Made by a program: the position numbers and the translations under genes
DNA from: Sphingobium sp.
Lineage (GTDB): Bacteria; Pseudomonadota; Alphaproteobacteria; Sphingomonadales; Sphingomonadaceae
Reading direction: 5' to 3'
DNA length: 22,595 nt
Assembly (NCBI GenBank): GCA_003248935.1
Contig: QFQF01000026.1
Location: 1-22,595 of the forward strand
The notes under the pieces: generated by a model
Seen by the model: only the letters and a program-made list of their open reading frames with translations
What the model was told of the DNA's origin: nothing
The model's database searches: none
Shown: one piece after another, positions 15,230 to 22,500 of the stretch
Position numbering within the stretch: position 1 is the stretch's first letter
Layout of the letters: each line of letters starts with the position of its first letter

Positions 15230-16258
15230 ATGCGTATCGTCATCGTCAGCGATGCCTGGGAACCGCAGGTCAACGGCGTCGTGCGGACGCTGCGGTCGGT
15301 ACGGGCGGAACTGGAAAAGGGCGGGCATGCCGTGCGCATCCTTTCCCCCGATCTCTACGGCTCCCTGCCGTGCCCGACCTATCCCGAAATCCGGCTGGCG
15401 ATGGCGCGCGCGCGCACGATCGGCCGCGACATCGCCGCCTTCCGTCCCGATGCGGTCCACCTGGCGACGGAGGGGCCGCTGTGCCTGGCCGCGCGCCGCT
15501 GGTGCCTGCGCAGCGGCGTGCCGTTCACCACGGCCTATCACACCCATTTCCCTGATTATGTGGCGCAGCGCACCGGTCTGCCCGCCGAATGGGTGTGGCA
15601 TTATATCCGCTGGTTCCACGGTCCTGCGCGTGCCGTGCTGGCCTCTACCCGGTCGGTGCGCGAGCAGTTGCGTGCCCATGGCGTCGCCCATGTGCGGCCA
15701 TGGGGCAGGGGTGTCGACCTTGCCAACTTCTCGCCCGACGCGCCGCCGCCTGCCCTGTTCGCCGACCTGCCCCGGCCGATCCAGCTGTATGTCGGCCGCG
15801 TCGCGATGGAGAAGAATATCGAGGCGTTCCTGGCATCGACCCATCCGGGATCGAAGGTGATCGTCGGCGACGGCCCGGCGCGCGCGATGCTGGAGCGGGC
15901 ATGGCCCGACGCGCATTTCATGGGGGCGCTGTCGGGACGCGATCTGGCGGGCGCCTATGCCGGGGCGGACGTGTTCGTGTTTCCCAGCCGCACCGATACG
16001 TTCGGCCTCGTCATGATCGAGGCGCTGGCCTGCGGCACGCCGGTCGCCGCCTATCCGGTCACCGGCCCGGTCGATGTGGTGACGCCCGCCACCGGCGCGC
16101 TCGCCGATACGCTCGATGCGGCGATCGCGCAGGCGCTGACGCGGGACAGGGGCGCCTGTGCCGCCTATGGGCGCGGCTTCACCTGGGAAGCGAGCGCCGC
16201 GCAGTTCCTGGACGGCCTCCATCCCTTCTCGCCGGAGGCGGCGCTCATGGCTGCCTGA
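15230..16258 (+). CDS. Glycosyltransferase family 4, mannosyltransferase-like
   Basis: The 342-residue protein has a GT-B fold. The N-terminal domain begins RIVIVSDAWEPQVNGVVRTL, the pattern of the GDP-mannose-dependent alpha-mannosyltransferase (MgtA/PimB-like) group, with TAYHTHFPDY in the acceptor region. The C-terminal nucleotide-sugar domain has GRGVDL, YVGRVAMEKN and SRTDTFGLVMIEALACG. In the usual EX7E motif the first Glu is Asp here (D256, E264), a change seen in this subgroup. AGGGAGGG lies before the ATG. It is probably co-transcribed with the LpxH-like gene and should transfer a sugar, perhaps mannose or a uronic acid, to a lipid on the cytoplasmic face; donor and acceptor are inferred, not shown. 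Confidence 0.87.
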   Translation: MRIVIVSDAWEPQVNGVVRTLRSVRAELEKGGHAVRILSPDLYGSLPCPTYPEIRLAMARARTIGRDIAAFRPDAVHLATEGPLCLAARRWCLRSGVPFTTAYHTHFPDYVAQRTGLPAEWVWHYIRWFHGPARAVLASTRSVREQLRAHGVAHVRPWGRGVDLANFSPDAPPPALFADLPRPIQLYVGRVAMEKNIEAFLASTHPGSKVIVGDGPARAMLERAWPDAHFMGALSGRDLAGAYAGADVFVFPSRTDTFGLVMIEALACGTPVAAYPVTGPVDVVTPATGALADTLDAAIAQALTRDRGACAAYGRGFTWEASAAQFLDGLHPFSPEAALMAA

Positions 16259-16288
16259 CTATGGTACGCAGGCATCATGCGGTTTTTC

Positions 16289-16317
16289 TTGCCGCAGGTG
16301 CGGGATTACACTAGGAT
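16289..16317 (+). promoter_or_regulatory. Candidate promoter of trcR
   Basis: TTGCCG (16289-16294) and TAGGAT (16312-16317) are 17 bases apart, giving a start near 16324. The leader would then be about 58 bases and begin just before the hairpin at 16331. Confidence 0.4.
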
Positions 16318-16330
16318 CAGCCCATGCTCA

Positions 16331-16362
16331 GGCCGCTCCGCGAGGGGCGGCCGCAATTTTTT
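16331..16362 (+). terminator. Terminator-like hairpin in the trcR leader
   Basis: A 9-bp stem (16331-16339 with 16344-16352, one G-T pair) closes on the GNRA loop GCGA; a four-base GCAA gap and then six T residues follow (16357-16362). It lies 72 bases after the glycosyltransferase stop and only 19 bases before the trcR start. It could end the glycosyltransferase operon, or, if trcR is read from the promoter at 16289-16317, act as an attenuator or stabilising leader hairpin. Confidence 0.6.
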
Positions 16363-16381
16363 GTAGTTCCGGAGAGTACCC

Positions 16382-17080
16382 GTGTCCCAGCCTCTCATGC
16401 CTCACGCCACCGCAAGCTGGCTCGTCGACAATACGGCGCTCAGCTTCGACCAGATCGCCGAATTCTGCGGTCTCCACATCCTTGAGGTGCAGGCGATCGC
16501 CGACGATACCGCCGCGACGAAATATACCGGCCGCGACCCCGTCCGCGCGCACGAACTGACCATGGACGAGATCCATCTGGGCGAGAAGAACCCGCAGCAC
16601 CGCCTGCGCATCCAGAAGGGGCCGGAGCCGGTGCGCCGCACGAAGGGGCCGCGCTACACCCCGGTCAGCAAGCGTCAGGACAAGCCGGACGGCATCGCGT
16701 GGATCCTGCGCAACCATCCCGAGATTTCGGACGGCGCGATCAGCAAGCTGATCGGCACCACCCGCACGACCATCCAGGCGCTGCGCGACCGCAGCCACTG
16801 GAACATCGCGAACATCGTGCCGAAGGACCCGGTGACGCTGGGCCTGTGCTCGCAGCGCGAACTCGACGGTCTGGTCGCCAAGGCGGCGAAGAAGGCGGGC
16901 ATCGAGGCGCCGACCGACGAGCGTCTGGACGGCGACCGTGCCGCCCTGATCGAGGAGCTGCGCAAGGAGCGTGACGACGCGGCCCGCCGCGCCGAGCAAG
17001 CGCTGCACGCCGAGGCGCAGGCGATTGCCGGCGTCGCGACGATCATCGATCCGTTCAGCAGCAACAAGGGCGAGGTCTGA
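16382..17080 (+). CDS. trcR: Cell-cycle transcriptional regulator TrcR (DUF1013)
   Basis: The 232-residue protein matches the alphaproteobacterial DUF1013/COG3820 family, named TrcR for its link to cell-cycle transcription; it is nearly universal in the class. The N-terminus MSQPLMPHATASWLVDNTALSFDQIAEFCGLH is the family signature and resembles a helix-turn-helix; a second helical DNA-binding-like segment is DGAISKLIGTTRTTIQALRDR. The C-terminus (about 185-220) is charged and probably coiled coil. The start is GTG at 16382 after GGAGAG; an internal ATG at 16400 would lose the conserved N-terminus. A terminator-like hairpin stands directly before its ribosome binding site. Confidence 0.93.
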   Translation: MSQPLMPHATASWLVDNTALSFDQIAEFCGLHILEVQAIADDTAATKYTGRDPVRAHELTMDEIHLGEKNPQHRLRIQKGPEPVRRTKGPRYTPVSKRQDKPDGIAWILRNHPEISDGAISKLIGTTRTTIQALRDRSHWNIANIVPKDPVTLGLCSQRELDGLVAKAAKKAGIEAPTDERLDGDRAALIEELRKERDDAARRAEQALHAEAQAIAGVATIIDPFSSNKGEV

Positions 17081-17133
17081 TCCCCGCCGCCGTGCCGCTC
17101 CGCCATTGTGCGGGTGGCGCGGCATGAACGACA

Positions 17134-17177
17134 CGCGCCGCGCGTGATTTGCGCGGCGCGGCGCTGCTTTCTATAGC
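17134..17177 (+). promoter_or_regulatory. bioF promoter overlapping a perfect 10-bp inverted repeat
   Basis: TTGCGC (17149-17154) and TATAGC (17172-17177) are 17 bases apart; the start of transcription would fall at about 17184, the G of the bioF GTG codon. CGCGCCGCGC (17134-17143) and its complement (17151-17160) form a perfect inverted repeat around a 7-base loop and cover the -35. It may be an operator for biotin control or a terminator stem for trcR, though no T run follows. Confidence 0.45.
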
Positions 17178-17183
17178 ACGCGC

Positions 17184-18332
17184 GTGACCGAATCCGCTCT
17201 GACCGCTCCGCTTGTGTCCCATCTTGCTGCGCTGGAAGCGCGGGGGAAGCTGCGGCGGCTGATCCCGCGCCAGGGGCGCGACTTCGCATCCAACGATTAT
17301 CTGGGCCTCGCCGGGGACGGCGCCATCGCACAGGCGGTGACCGACGCGATCGCGCGCGGCGTGCCGGTGGGGTCGGGCGGATCGCGGCTGCTGCGCGGCA
17401 ACGCGCCCGAGCATGAGGCGCTGGAGGCGAAGGCCGCCGCCTTCTTCGGGGCGGAGGCCGCGCTCTACATGGCCAATGGCTTCGCGGCCAATATGGGCCT
17501 GCTCGCCGCGCTGCCCGGGCGCGGCGACCTGATCGTCGCCGACGCGCTGATCCACGCGAGCGCGCATGACGGCATCCGCCTGTCGCGCGCAGCCGCCCTG
17601 TTCGCCCATCACAATGACGCGCAGTCGTTCGAGGACATCATCGCCGGGTGGCGGCGCGAGGGCGGCACGGGGCGGGTCTGGATCGTCGTCGAGACGCTGT
17701 ACAGCATGGATGGAGACCGCGCGCCGGTCGACGCGCTGGCGCAGGTCGCGGCGCGGCACGGCGCGATGCTGATCCTGGACGAGGCGCATGCGACCGGCGT
17801 CTACGGTCCCGGCGGCCGGGGCCTCACCGCGCATCTGGAGGGACGGGAGAATGTCGTCGTGCTGCACACCTGCGGCAAGGCGCTGGGCGCGGAGGGGGCG
17901 ATCGTATGTGGCCCGCGTGTCGTGATCGACACGCTGGTCAACCGGGCGCGCCCCTTCATCTTCTCGACCGCGCCGTCGCCGCTGATGGCGGTCGCGGTTG
18001 GCGCGGCGCTCGACCGGGTGGCGCAGGATGACGACCTGCGCATGCGCCTGTCGGAATTGCGGGAGGAAGCGGACGGGGCGATCTGCGCGCGCCTAGGCCT
18101 GCCGTCCTCCCGCAGCCAGATCATCCCGGTGACGATCGGGGAGGAGAAGCGGACGATGAGGGTCGCGGCCGCGCTTCAGTCGGCGGGATTCGACGTGCGC
18201 GGGATCCGTCCGCCCACGGTGCCCGCCGGAACATCGCGCCTGCGCATCTCCCTGACGCTGAACGTCGGCAAGCCCGACATATGGGCGCTGGGCGATGCGC
18301 TGGAGACGGTGCTTTCGGAGGAAAAGCCATGA
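17184..18332 (+). CDS. bioF: 8-amino-7-oxononanoate synthase
   Basis: BioF joins pimeloyl thioester and L-alanine with loss of CO2 to give 8-amino-7-oxononanoate (KAPA), the first step of biotin ring assembly. The 382-residue product is an alpha-oxoamine synthase: FASNDYLGLA at 34-43, GSGGSRLLRG, IHASAHDG with the PLP-stacking histidine, LDEAHATGVYG at 198-208, and the PLP lysine K232 in HTCGKALGAEG. An in-frame TGA at 17145 and no other start codon make GTG at 17184 the first possible start. No ribosome binding site precedes it, and the promoter places transcription start on it. The stop overlaps the bioD start (ATGA). Confidence 0.94.
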   Translation: MTESALTAPLVSHLAALEARGKLRRLIPRQGRDFASNDYLGLAGDGAIAQAVTDAIARGVPVGSGGSRLLRGNAPEHEALEAKAAAFFGAEAALYMANGFAANMGLLAALPGRGDLIVADALIHASAHDGIRLSRAAALFAHHNDAQSFEDIIAGWRREGGTGRVWIVVETLYSMDGDRAPVDALAQVAARHGAMLILDEAHATGVYGPGGRGLTAHLEGRENVVVLHTCGKALGAEGAIVCGPRVVIDTLVNRARPFIFSTAPSPLMAVAVGAALDRVAQDDDLRMRLSELREEADGAICARLGLPSSRSQIIPVTIGEEKRTMRVAAALQSAGFDVRGIRPPTVPAGTSRLRISLTLNVGKPDIWALGDALETVLSEEKP

Positions 18333-18967
18333 TGCGGCCCGTCGTCGTCACCGGGACCGACACCGGCATCGGCAAGACGGTGTTCGCCGCTGGTCTCGCC
18401 GGCGCGCTTGGCGGCCATTACTGGAAGCCGGTGCAGGCCGGTATAGAGCCGGAGGGCGACAGCGAGACGACGGCGCGCCTGTCCGGCCTGTCCCCCGACC
18501 GCATCCTGGTCGAGGGCTATCGCCTGACGACCCCGGCCTCGCCCCACCTGGCCGCGCGGATGGATGGCGTGACGATCGATCCCGACCGGCTGGTGCTGCC
18601 GACGGTGCCGGGGCCGCTGGTGGTCGAGGGGGCGGGGGGCGTGCTCGTGCCGCTGTCGGAAACGCTGACCATGGCCGACCTGTTCGCGCGCTGGGGCGTG
18701 CCGGTAATCCTGTGCGCACGCACAGGCCTCGGCACGATCAACCACAGCCTGTTGAGCATCGAGGCGCTGCGCGCACGCGGCGTGCCCGTCCTCGGCATCG
18801 CCTTCATCGGTGAGCCGCATGGGGAAAATGAGCGGATCGTGCCGCTGATGGGCGGTGTCCGTTCGCTCGGGCGGTTGCCGGTGCTCGATCCGCTGGATGC
18901 GGGCACGCTCGCTCAGGCGATGGCGGCGCATGTCGACCTGCCCGCGGTCCGGGCGGCGCTCGCATGA
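18329..18967 (+). CDS. bioD: Dethiobiotin synthetase
   Basis: BioD uses ATP and CO2 to close the ureido ring of 7,8-diaminopelargonate, giving dethiobiotin. The 212-residue protein has the P-loop GTDTGIGKT at 9-17, the substrate lysine K33 in YWKPVQAG, TTPASPHLAAR, and VEGAGGVLVPL. It starts at the ATG at 18329, which overlaps the bioF TGA, with GGAGG just upstream. Its own TGA overlaps the bioA ATG. The order of genes, F-D-A, is reversed relative to the reaction order of D and A. Confidence 0.95.
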   Translation: MMRPVVVTGTDTGIGKTVFAAGLAGALGGHYWKPVQAGIEPEGDSETTARLSGLSPDRILVEGYRLTTPASPHLAARMDGVTIDPDRLVLPTVPGPLVVEGAGGVLVPLSETLTMADLFARWGVPVILCARTGLGTINHSLLSIEALRARGVPVLGIAFIGEPHGENERIVPLMGGVRSLGRLPVLDPLDAGTLAQAMAAHVDLPAVRAALA

Positions 18968-20244
18968 CCTCGCCCGTCTGGCACCCGTTCACCCAGCACG
19001 GCCTGGAGGAGGCGATCCCCCGGATCGTCCGGGCGGAGGGGGCGCTGCTCCACACCGACGACGGCCGCGCGCTGGTCGACGGCATATCGAGCTGGTGGGT
19101 GACGACCCACGGTCATTGCGAACCGCGTATCGCTGCTGCGATCGCGGCGCAGGCCGGGCAACTCGATCAGATGATCTTCGCCGGGTACACCCACGACCCG
19201 GCGGAGGCGGTGGCCCGCGGGCTGGTCGACCTCGCGCCGCGTGGCGCGGACAGTGATCGCCGCCTGACGCACGTCTTCTTTTCCGACAGCGGATCGACGG
19301 CGGTCGAGGTCGCGCTGAAGATGGCGATCGGCTACTGGCACAACAGCGGCGCTCCCCGGCATCGCATCCTGGTGCTCGATCACAGCTATCATGGCGACAC
19401 CATCGGCGCGATGTCGGTGGGGGAACGCGGCGTGTTCACTCGCGCCTATACCCCGCTGCTGTTCGACGTCGGCGTCATTCCCTGTCCCGGGCCGGGAACG
19501 GAGCAGGCGACGCTCGACGCGCTGGAGGTCGCGTGCCGCGCGGAGGGGGACGAGGCGCCCGCCGCCTTCATCGTCGAGCCGCTGGTGCTGGGGTCCGGCG
19601 GCATGCTGATGTACGGGGCCGACACGCTGCGGGCGATGGCGGACATCTGCGCGCGGCATGGCGTCCTGTTCATCGCCGACGAGGTGATGACCGGTTGGGG
19701 GCGCACCGGCACCGTCTTCGCCTGCGAACAGGCCGATGTCGTTCCCGACATCCTGTGCGTGGCGAAGGGGATCACCGGCGGTTCCCTGCCGCTGGCGGCG
19801 ACACTGGCCACCGCGCCGATATTCGACGCGCATTATGCGACCGACCGCTCGCGCATGTTCTTCCATTCGAGCAGCTACACCGCGAACCCGATCGCCTGTG
19901 CGGCGGCGGTCGCGAACCTCGCCATCTGGCAGGAAGAGGATGTGACGGGCCGGATCGCCCGCCTGTCCGCCGCGATGGCCGAACGTCTGACGGAGGTTGC
20001 GCGCCATCCCGCGCTGGAAAATCCGCGCCAGACGGGCGTGATCGCCGCCGTCGACCTCAGGGCGCGGGACGCGGGATATATGTCCGACCTTGCGCCGCGC
20101 CTGCGCGCCTTCTTTCTGGAGCGCGACCTCTTGCTGCGTCCGCTGGGCAACACCATTTATGTGATGCCGCCCTATTGCACCGATACGGCGCAGCTTTCCC
20201 GCATCTTCGCGGCGATCGGCGAGGCCGCCGAAGCGTTCGCCTGA
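18964..20244 (+). CDS. bioA: Adenosylmethionine-8-amino-7-oxononanoate aminotransferase
   Basis: BioA converts KAPA to 7,8-diaminopelargonate with S-adenosylmethionine as amino donor. The 426-residue class-III aminotransferase has the BioA start VWHPFTQHG, GISSWWVTTHGH, SDSGSTAVEVALKM, the aspartate D239 in IADEVMTGWGRTG and the PLP lysine K268 in CVAKGITGG, then MFFHSSSYTANPIAC. The SWW and HPFTQ segments are specific to BioA rather than other aminotransferases. Its ATG overlaps the bioD stop by four bases. bioB and genes for pimeloyl synthesis (bioC/H/Z) are not in the window. Confidence 0.96.
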   Translation: MTSPVWHPFTQHGLEEAIPRIVRAEGALLHTDDGRALVDGISSWWVTTHGHCEPRIAAAIAAQAGQLDQMIFAGYTHDPAEAVARGLVDLAPRGADSDRRLTHVFFSDSGSTAVEVALKMAIGYWHNSGAPRHRILVLDHSYHGDTIGAMSVGERGVFTRAYTPLLFDVGVIPCPGPGTEQATLDALEVACRAEGDEAPAAFIVEPLVLGSGGMLMYGADTLRAMADICARHGVLFIADEVMTGWGRTGTVFACEQADVVPDILCVAKGITGGSLPLAATLATAPIFDAHYATDRSRMFFHSSSYTANPIACAAAVANLAIWQEEDVTGRIARLSAAMAERLTEVARHPALENPRQTGVIAAVDLRARDAGYMSDLAPRLRAFFLERDLLLRPLGNTIYVMPPYCTDTAQLSRIFAAIGEAAEAFA

Positions 20245-20322
20245 CGGCGGGGCACGGCACAGCTTTTCATTTGCACCTTTTGGCGCTATGGCGGCGCGAT
20301 TTTATCCGGTTTGTCAGGACAT

Positions 20323-20541
20323 ATGGCCAAAGAAGAACTCCTCGAAATGCGTGGATCCGTTGTGGAACTGCTCCCCAACGCGATGTTCCGTGTGAAGCTT
20401 GAAAACGATCATGAAATCCTTGGCCACACCGCGGGCAAGATGCGCAAGAACCGCATCCGCGTGCTGGTGGGTGACGAAGTGCTGGTCGAATTGACCCCGT
20501 ACGACCTGACCAAGGGTCGGATCACCTATCGCTTCAAGTGA
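20323..20541 (+). CDS. infA: Translation initiation factor IF-1
   Basis: The product is 72 residues, the normal size. It is an S1/OB-fold protein that binds the ribosomal A site with IF-2 and IF-3. Family sequence is clear: MAKEELLEMRGSVVELLPNA, FRVKLENDHEILGHTAGKMR, VGDEVLVELTPYDLTKGRI. The ATG at 20323 follows AGGA; an in-frame TTG at 20311 would add four residues not seen in the family. It is followed 13 bases later by maf. The 78 bases before it, after bioA, are rich in T and probably hold its promoter, but I could not pick one. Confidence 0.98.
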   Translation: MAKEELLEMRGSVVELLPNAMFRVKLENDHEILGHTAGKMRKNRIRVLVGDEVLVELTPYDLTKGRITYRFK

Positions 20542-20554
20542 CGGGCGCGCGCCC

Positions 20555-21127
20555 ATGCGCCTGATACTCGCGTCCGCGTCTCCGCGCCGCCTCGACCTGC
20601 TGGCCCAGATCGGCGTCGTGCCCGATGCGGTAGACCCGGCGGACATCGACGAAACCCCGCTGAAGGGCGAGCTGCCCGCCCGCTATGCCGCGCGCGTCGC
20701 GGCGGAGAAGGGGGCGAGCGTGGCTGCGCGGCATCCCGATGCGCTGGTCCTGTCCGGCGATACGGTCGTCGCGGCCGGTCGCCGCATCCTGCCCAAGGCG
20801 GAGACGGTGGAGGACGCGCGCGCCTGCCTGTCGCTGCTGTCGGGGCGGCGCCACCGGGTGTTGAGCGCCGTCACCCTGATCGACGCCAAGGGGCGTGCCC
20901 ATCATCGCCTTTCGGAAAGCATCGTGACCTTCAAGCGCCTGCATGATGACGAGATCGCCGCCTATGTCGCCAGTGGCGAGTGGGAAGGAAAAGCCGGTGG
21001 CTATGCGATCCAGGGACGTGCCGCTGGCCTGATCCGCGCGATCCAGGGCAGCCAGTCGGGCATCGTCGGCCTGCCCCTCTATGAAGTGCGCGCTATGCTG
21101 CGCGCAGCGGGCTGTCCCCTTGGCTGA
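20555..21127 (+). CDS. maf: Maf-family nucleoside triphosphate pyrophosphatase
   Basis: Maf proteins hydrolyse non-canonical or pyrimidine nucleoside triphosphates to monophosphates; this one resembles the dTTP/UTP (YhdE-like) group. The 190-residue product has SASPRR at 7-12, IDE at 31-33, the catalytic SGDT at 67-70, the lysine in ILPKAE, and EWEGKAGGYAIQG near the end. It begins 13 bases after infA and its TGA overlaps the start of the RNase gene, so infA, maf, the RNase gene and yacG look like one transcription unit. Confidence 0.93.
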   Translation: MRLILASASPRRLDLLAQIGVVPDAVDPADIDETPLKGELPARYAARVAAEKGASVAARHPDALVLSGDTVVAAGRRILPKAETVEDARACLSLLSGRRHRVLSAVTLIDAKGRAHHRLSESIVTFKRLHDDEIAAYVASGEWEGKAGGYAIQGRAAGLIRAIQGSQSGIVGLPLYEVRAMLRAAGCPLG

Positions 21128-22112
21128 GTGGCTGTACGAGGAAGGCGTGGGGGAGGCGCGCGCCGCCCTGATCGAACGCGGTCGTCTGGTCGAGGCGCAT
21201 GTCGAGCGCGACGGCGAACAGGTGCGCGCCGGGGCGCTGGCGCACGGCCGGCTCGTCCGCACGATCATCCCCCGCAAGCGCGGTATCGTCCGCCTCGACA
21301 GTGGCGAGGAGGTTCTGGTCGAGCCGCTGCCGCCCAAGGTGGCGGAGGGCGGCCTCGTCCTCGTCGACATCCTGCGCGAGCGGATCGGGGAGGAGGGGCG
21401 CGACAAGCTGGCCAAGGGACGCATCGCCCTGCCCGGCGGCAAGCCGCATCCGGGCGCGAGCCTGCTCCAGCGCATCCGTGCCACCGGCGTTCCTGTCATC
21501 CCCTGTCCCGCGCATGAGGAAGACCGGCTGGAGGCACATGGCTGGTCCGAGGTGCTGGAGGAGGCGATGAGCGGCGATGTCGGTGCGCAGGACGCAGCGC
21601 TGCGCATCTTCCTGACCCCCGCCATGACGCTGATCGACGTCGACGGCAGCCTGCCCCCCGCGCAGCTTGGCCCCAAGGGCGCGAAGCTGGCGGCGCAGGC
21701 GATCCGGCGCATGGGGATCACCGGCTCGGTCGGCATCGACCTGCCGACGATGAACAACAAGGACGAGCGGACCGTCGCCGCCGCCCAGATTGACAAGTAT
21801 CTGCCCCAGCCGTTCGAACGGACGGCGGTCAACGGCTTCGGCTTCGTCCAGGTGATCCGCCGCCGCGAGCGGCCGAGCCTGATGGAGACCGTGCGGGAGG
21901 ACCCGGTGCTGACGGCCGCGCTCGCGTTGCTGCGCCGGGCGGAGCGGCACGGTGGGAGCGGCGGCGGGGTTACGCTGGTGGCGGACCGCGCGGTCATCGA
22001 GCGTCTGCGCCGCGCGCCGCAGTGGATCGCGCTGCTCGAACGGCGGCGCGGCGGCCAGATCGCCTTGCGGGCGGACGACAGCCTCTCCATATCGGCCGGG
22101 TATGTCGAATAA
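21120..22112 (+). CDS. Short RNase E/G-family ribonuclease
   Basis: The 330-residue protein matches the catalytic part of RNase E/G. The two magnesium aspartates are present: D173 in TLIDVDG and D207 in VGIDLPT, with RTAVNGFGFVQVIRRR and SLMETV after them. E. coli RNase G has about 490 residues and RNase E over 1000. Here the N-terminal S1/RNase H part is compressed to about 160 residues, and the C-terminal zinc-link (CPxC) and small domain are missing. An ATG at 21081 is in frame, but family similarity (AEWLYEEG) starts at the TTG at 21120, eight bases inside maf, implying coupled translation. It likely works in RNA processing or decay, and another full RNase E probably exists elsewhere. Confidence 0.85.
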   Translation: MAEWLYEEGVGEARAALIERGRLVEAHVERDGEQVRAGALAHGRLVRTIIPRKRGIVRLDSGEEVLVEPLPPKVAEGGLVLVDILRERIGEEGRDKLAKGRIALPGGKPHPGASLLQRIRATGVPVIPCPAHEEDRLEAHGWSEVLEEAMSGDVGAQDAALRIFLTPAMTLIDVDGSLPPAQLGPKGAKLAAQAIRRMGITGSVGIDLPTMNNKDERTVAAAQIDKYLPQPFERTAVNGFGFVQVIRRRERPSLMETVREDPVLTAALALLRRAERHGGSGGGVTLVADRAVIERLRRAPQWIALLERRRGGQIALRADDSLSISAGYVE

Positions 22113-22275
22113 ATCCGCCTCCGCTTGTCCGGTCTGCGGCCGTCCGCAGGTCGCGGAAAACCGGCCGTTCTGCTCGACCGCGTGCCGCGATCGCGACCTC
22201 CTTCAATGGCTTGGAGAAGGCTATCGCGTGCCCGGTCCGCCGCAGGAACAGGCGGGCGAAAATCTCGACGATTAA
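22102..22275 (+). CDS. yacG: DNA gyrase inhibitor YacG, zinc-ribbon protein
   Basis: The 57-residue product has the four zinc cysteines C9-x2-C12 and C24-x3-C28 and the flanking NRPFCSTACRDRDLLQWL that define YacG. E. coli YacG binds GyrB and blocks DNA binding. The ATG at 22102 lies inside the last codons of the RNase gene (11-base overlap), so translation is probably coupled. The frame is open upstream to 21952 but only within the RNase gene. Confidence 0.93.
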   Translation: MSNKSASACPVCGRPQVAENRPFCSTACRDRDLLQWLGEGYRVPGPPQEQAGENLDD

Positions 22276-22279
22276 GGGG

Positions 22280-22309
22280 TGGACATCAGCCCCGTGCCGC
22301 GCCTATAGG
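22280..22309 (+). promoter_or_regulatory. Candidate promoter of the tRNA-Phe gene
   Basis: TGGACA (22280-22285, 5 of 6) and TATAGG (22304-22309) are 18 bases apart, followed by a GC-rich stretch as is usual for stringently controlled stable-RNA promoters. Transcription would start near 22316, about 30 bases before the tRNA. Confidence 0.45.
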
Positions 22310-22346
22310 CTGCGCTCCCAAGCCGCCGGGTTCACCGGCACGGCAC

Positions 22347-22422
22347 GCCCGGGTAGCTCAGTTGGTAGAGCATGCGACTGAAAATCGCAGTGTCGGCGGT
22401 TCGACTCCGTCCCCGGGCACCA
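22347..22422 (+). tRNA. tRNA-Phe (anticodon GAA)
   Basis: A complete cloverleaf folds by eye: acceptor stem GCCCGGG with CCCGGGC (22347-22353 with 22412-22418), D arm GCTC/GAGC, anticodon stem TGCGA/TCGCA with loop CTGAAAA and anticodon GAA at 22380-22382, and T arm GGCGG/CCGTC with loop TTCGACT. The discriminator is A and the CCA end is encoded (22420-22422). Total 76 bases. Confidence 0.97.
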
Positions 22423-22485
22423 TTATTTCCCAGCAAAAAAAGTAACTTACAAACACTCTCGCTCTGCTTCTGAGCTGGCGCTAAG

Positions 22486-22500
22486 CTAGCACAGTGCTAG
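22486..22500. repeat. Perfect 7-1-7 palindrome at the insertion-sequence junction
   Basis: CTAGCAC-A-GTGCTAG is a perfect inverted repeat ending exactly where the presumed IS end begins. An outer TGAGC (22471-22475) also pairs with GCTCA (22501-22505). It may be part of the target, since IS5-family elements often choose CTAG-like sites. Confidence 0.7.

Noticed and set aside
17165..17180. TTTCTATAGCA before bioF as a BioR box
   Set aside because: It matches only part of the known BioR palindrome and is better explained as the -10 element.
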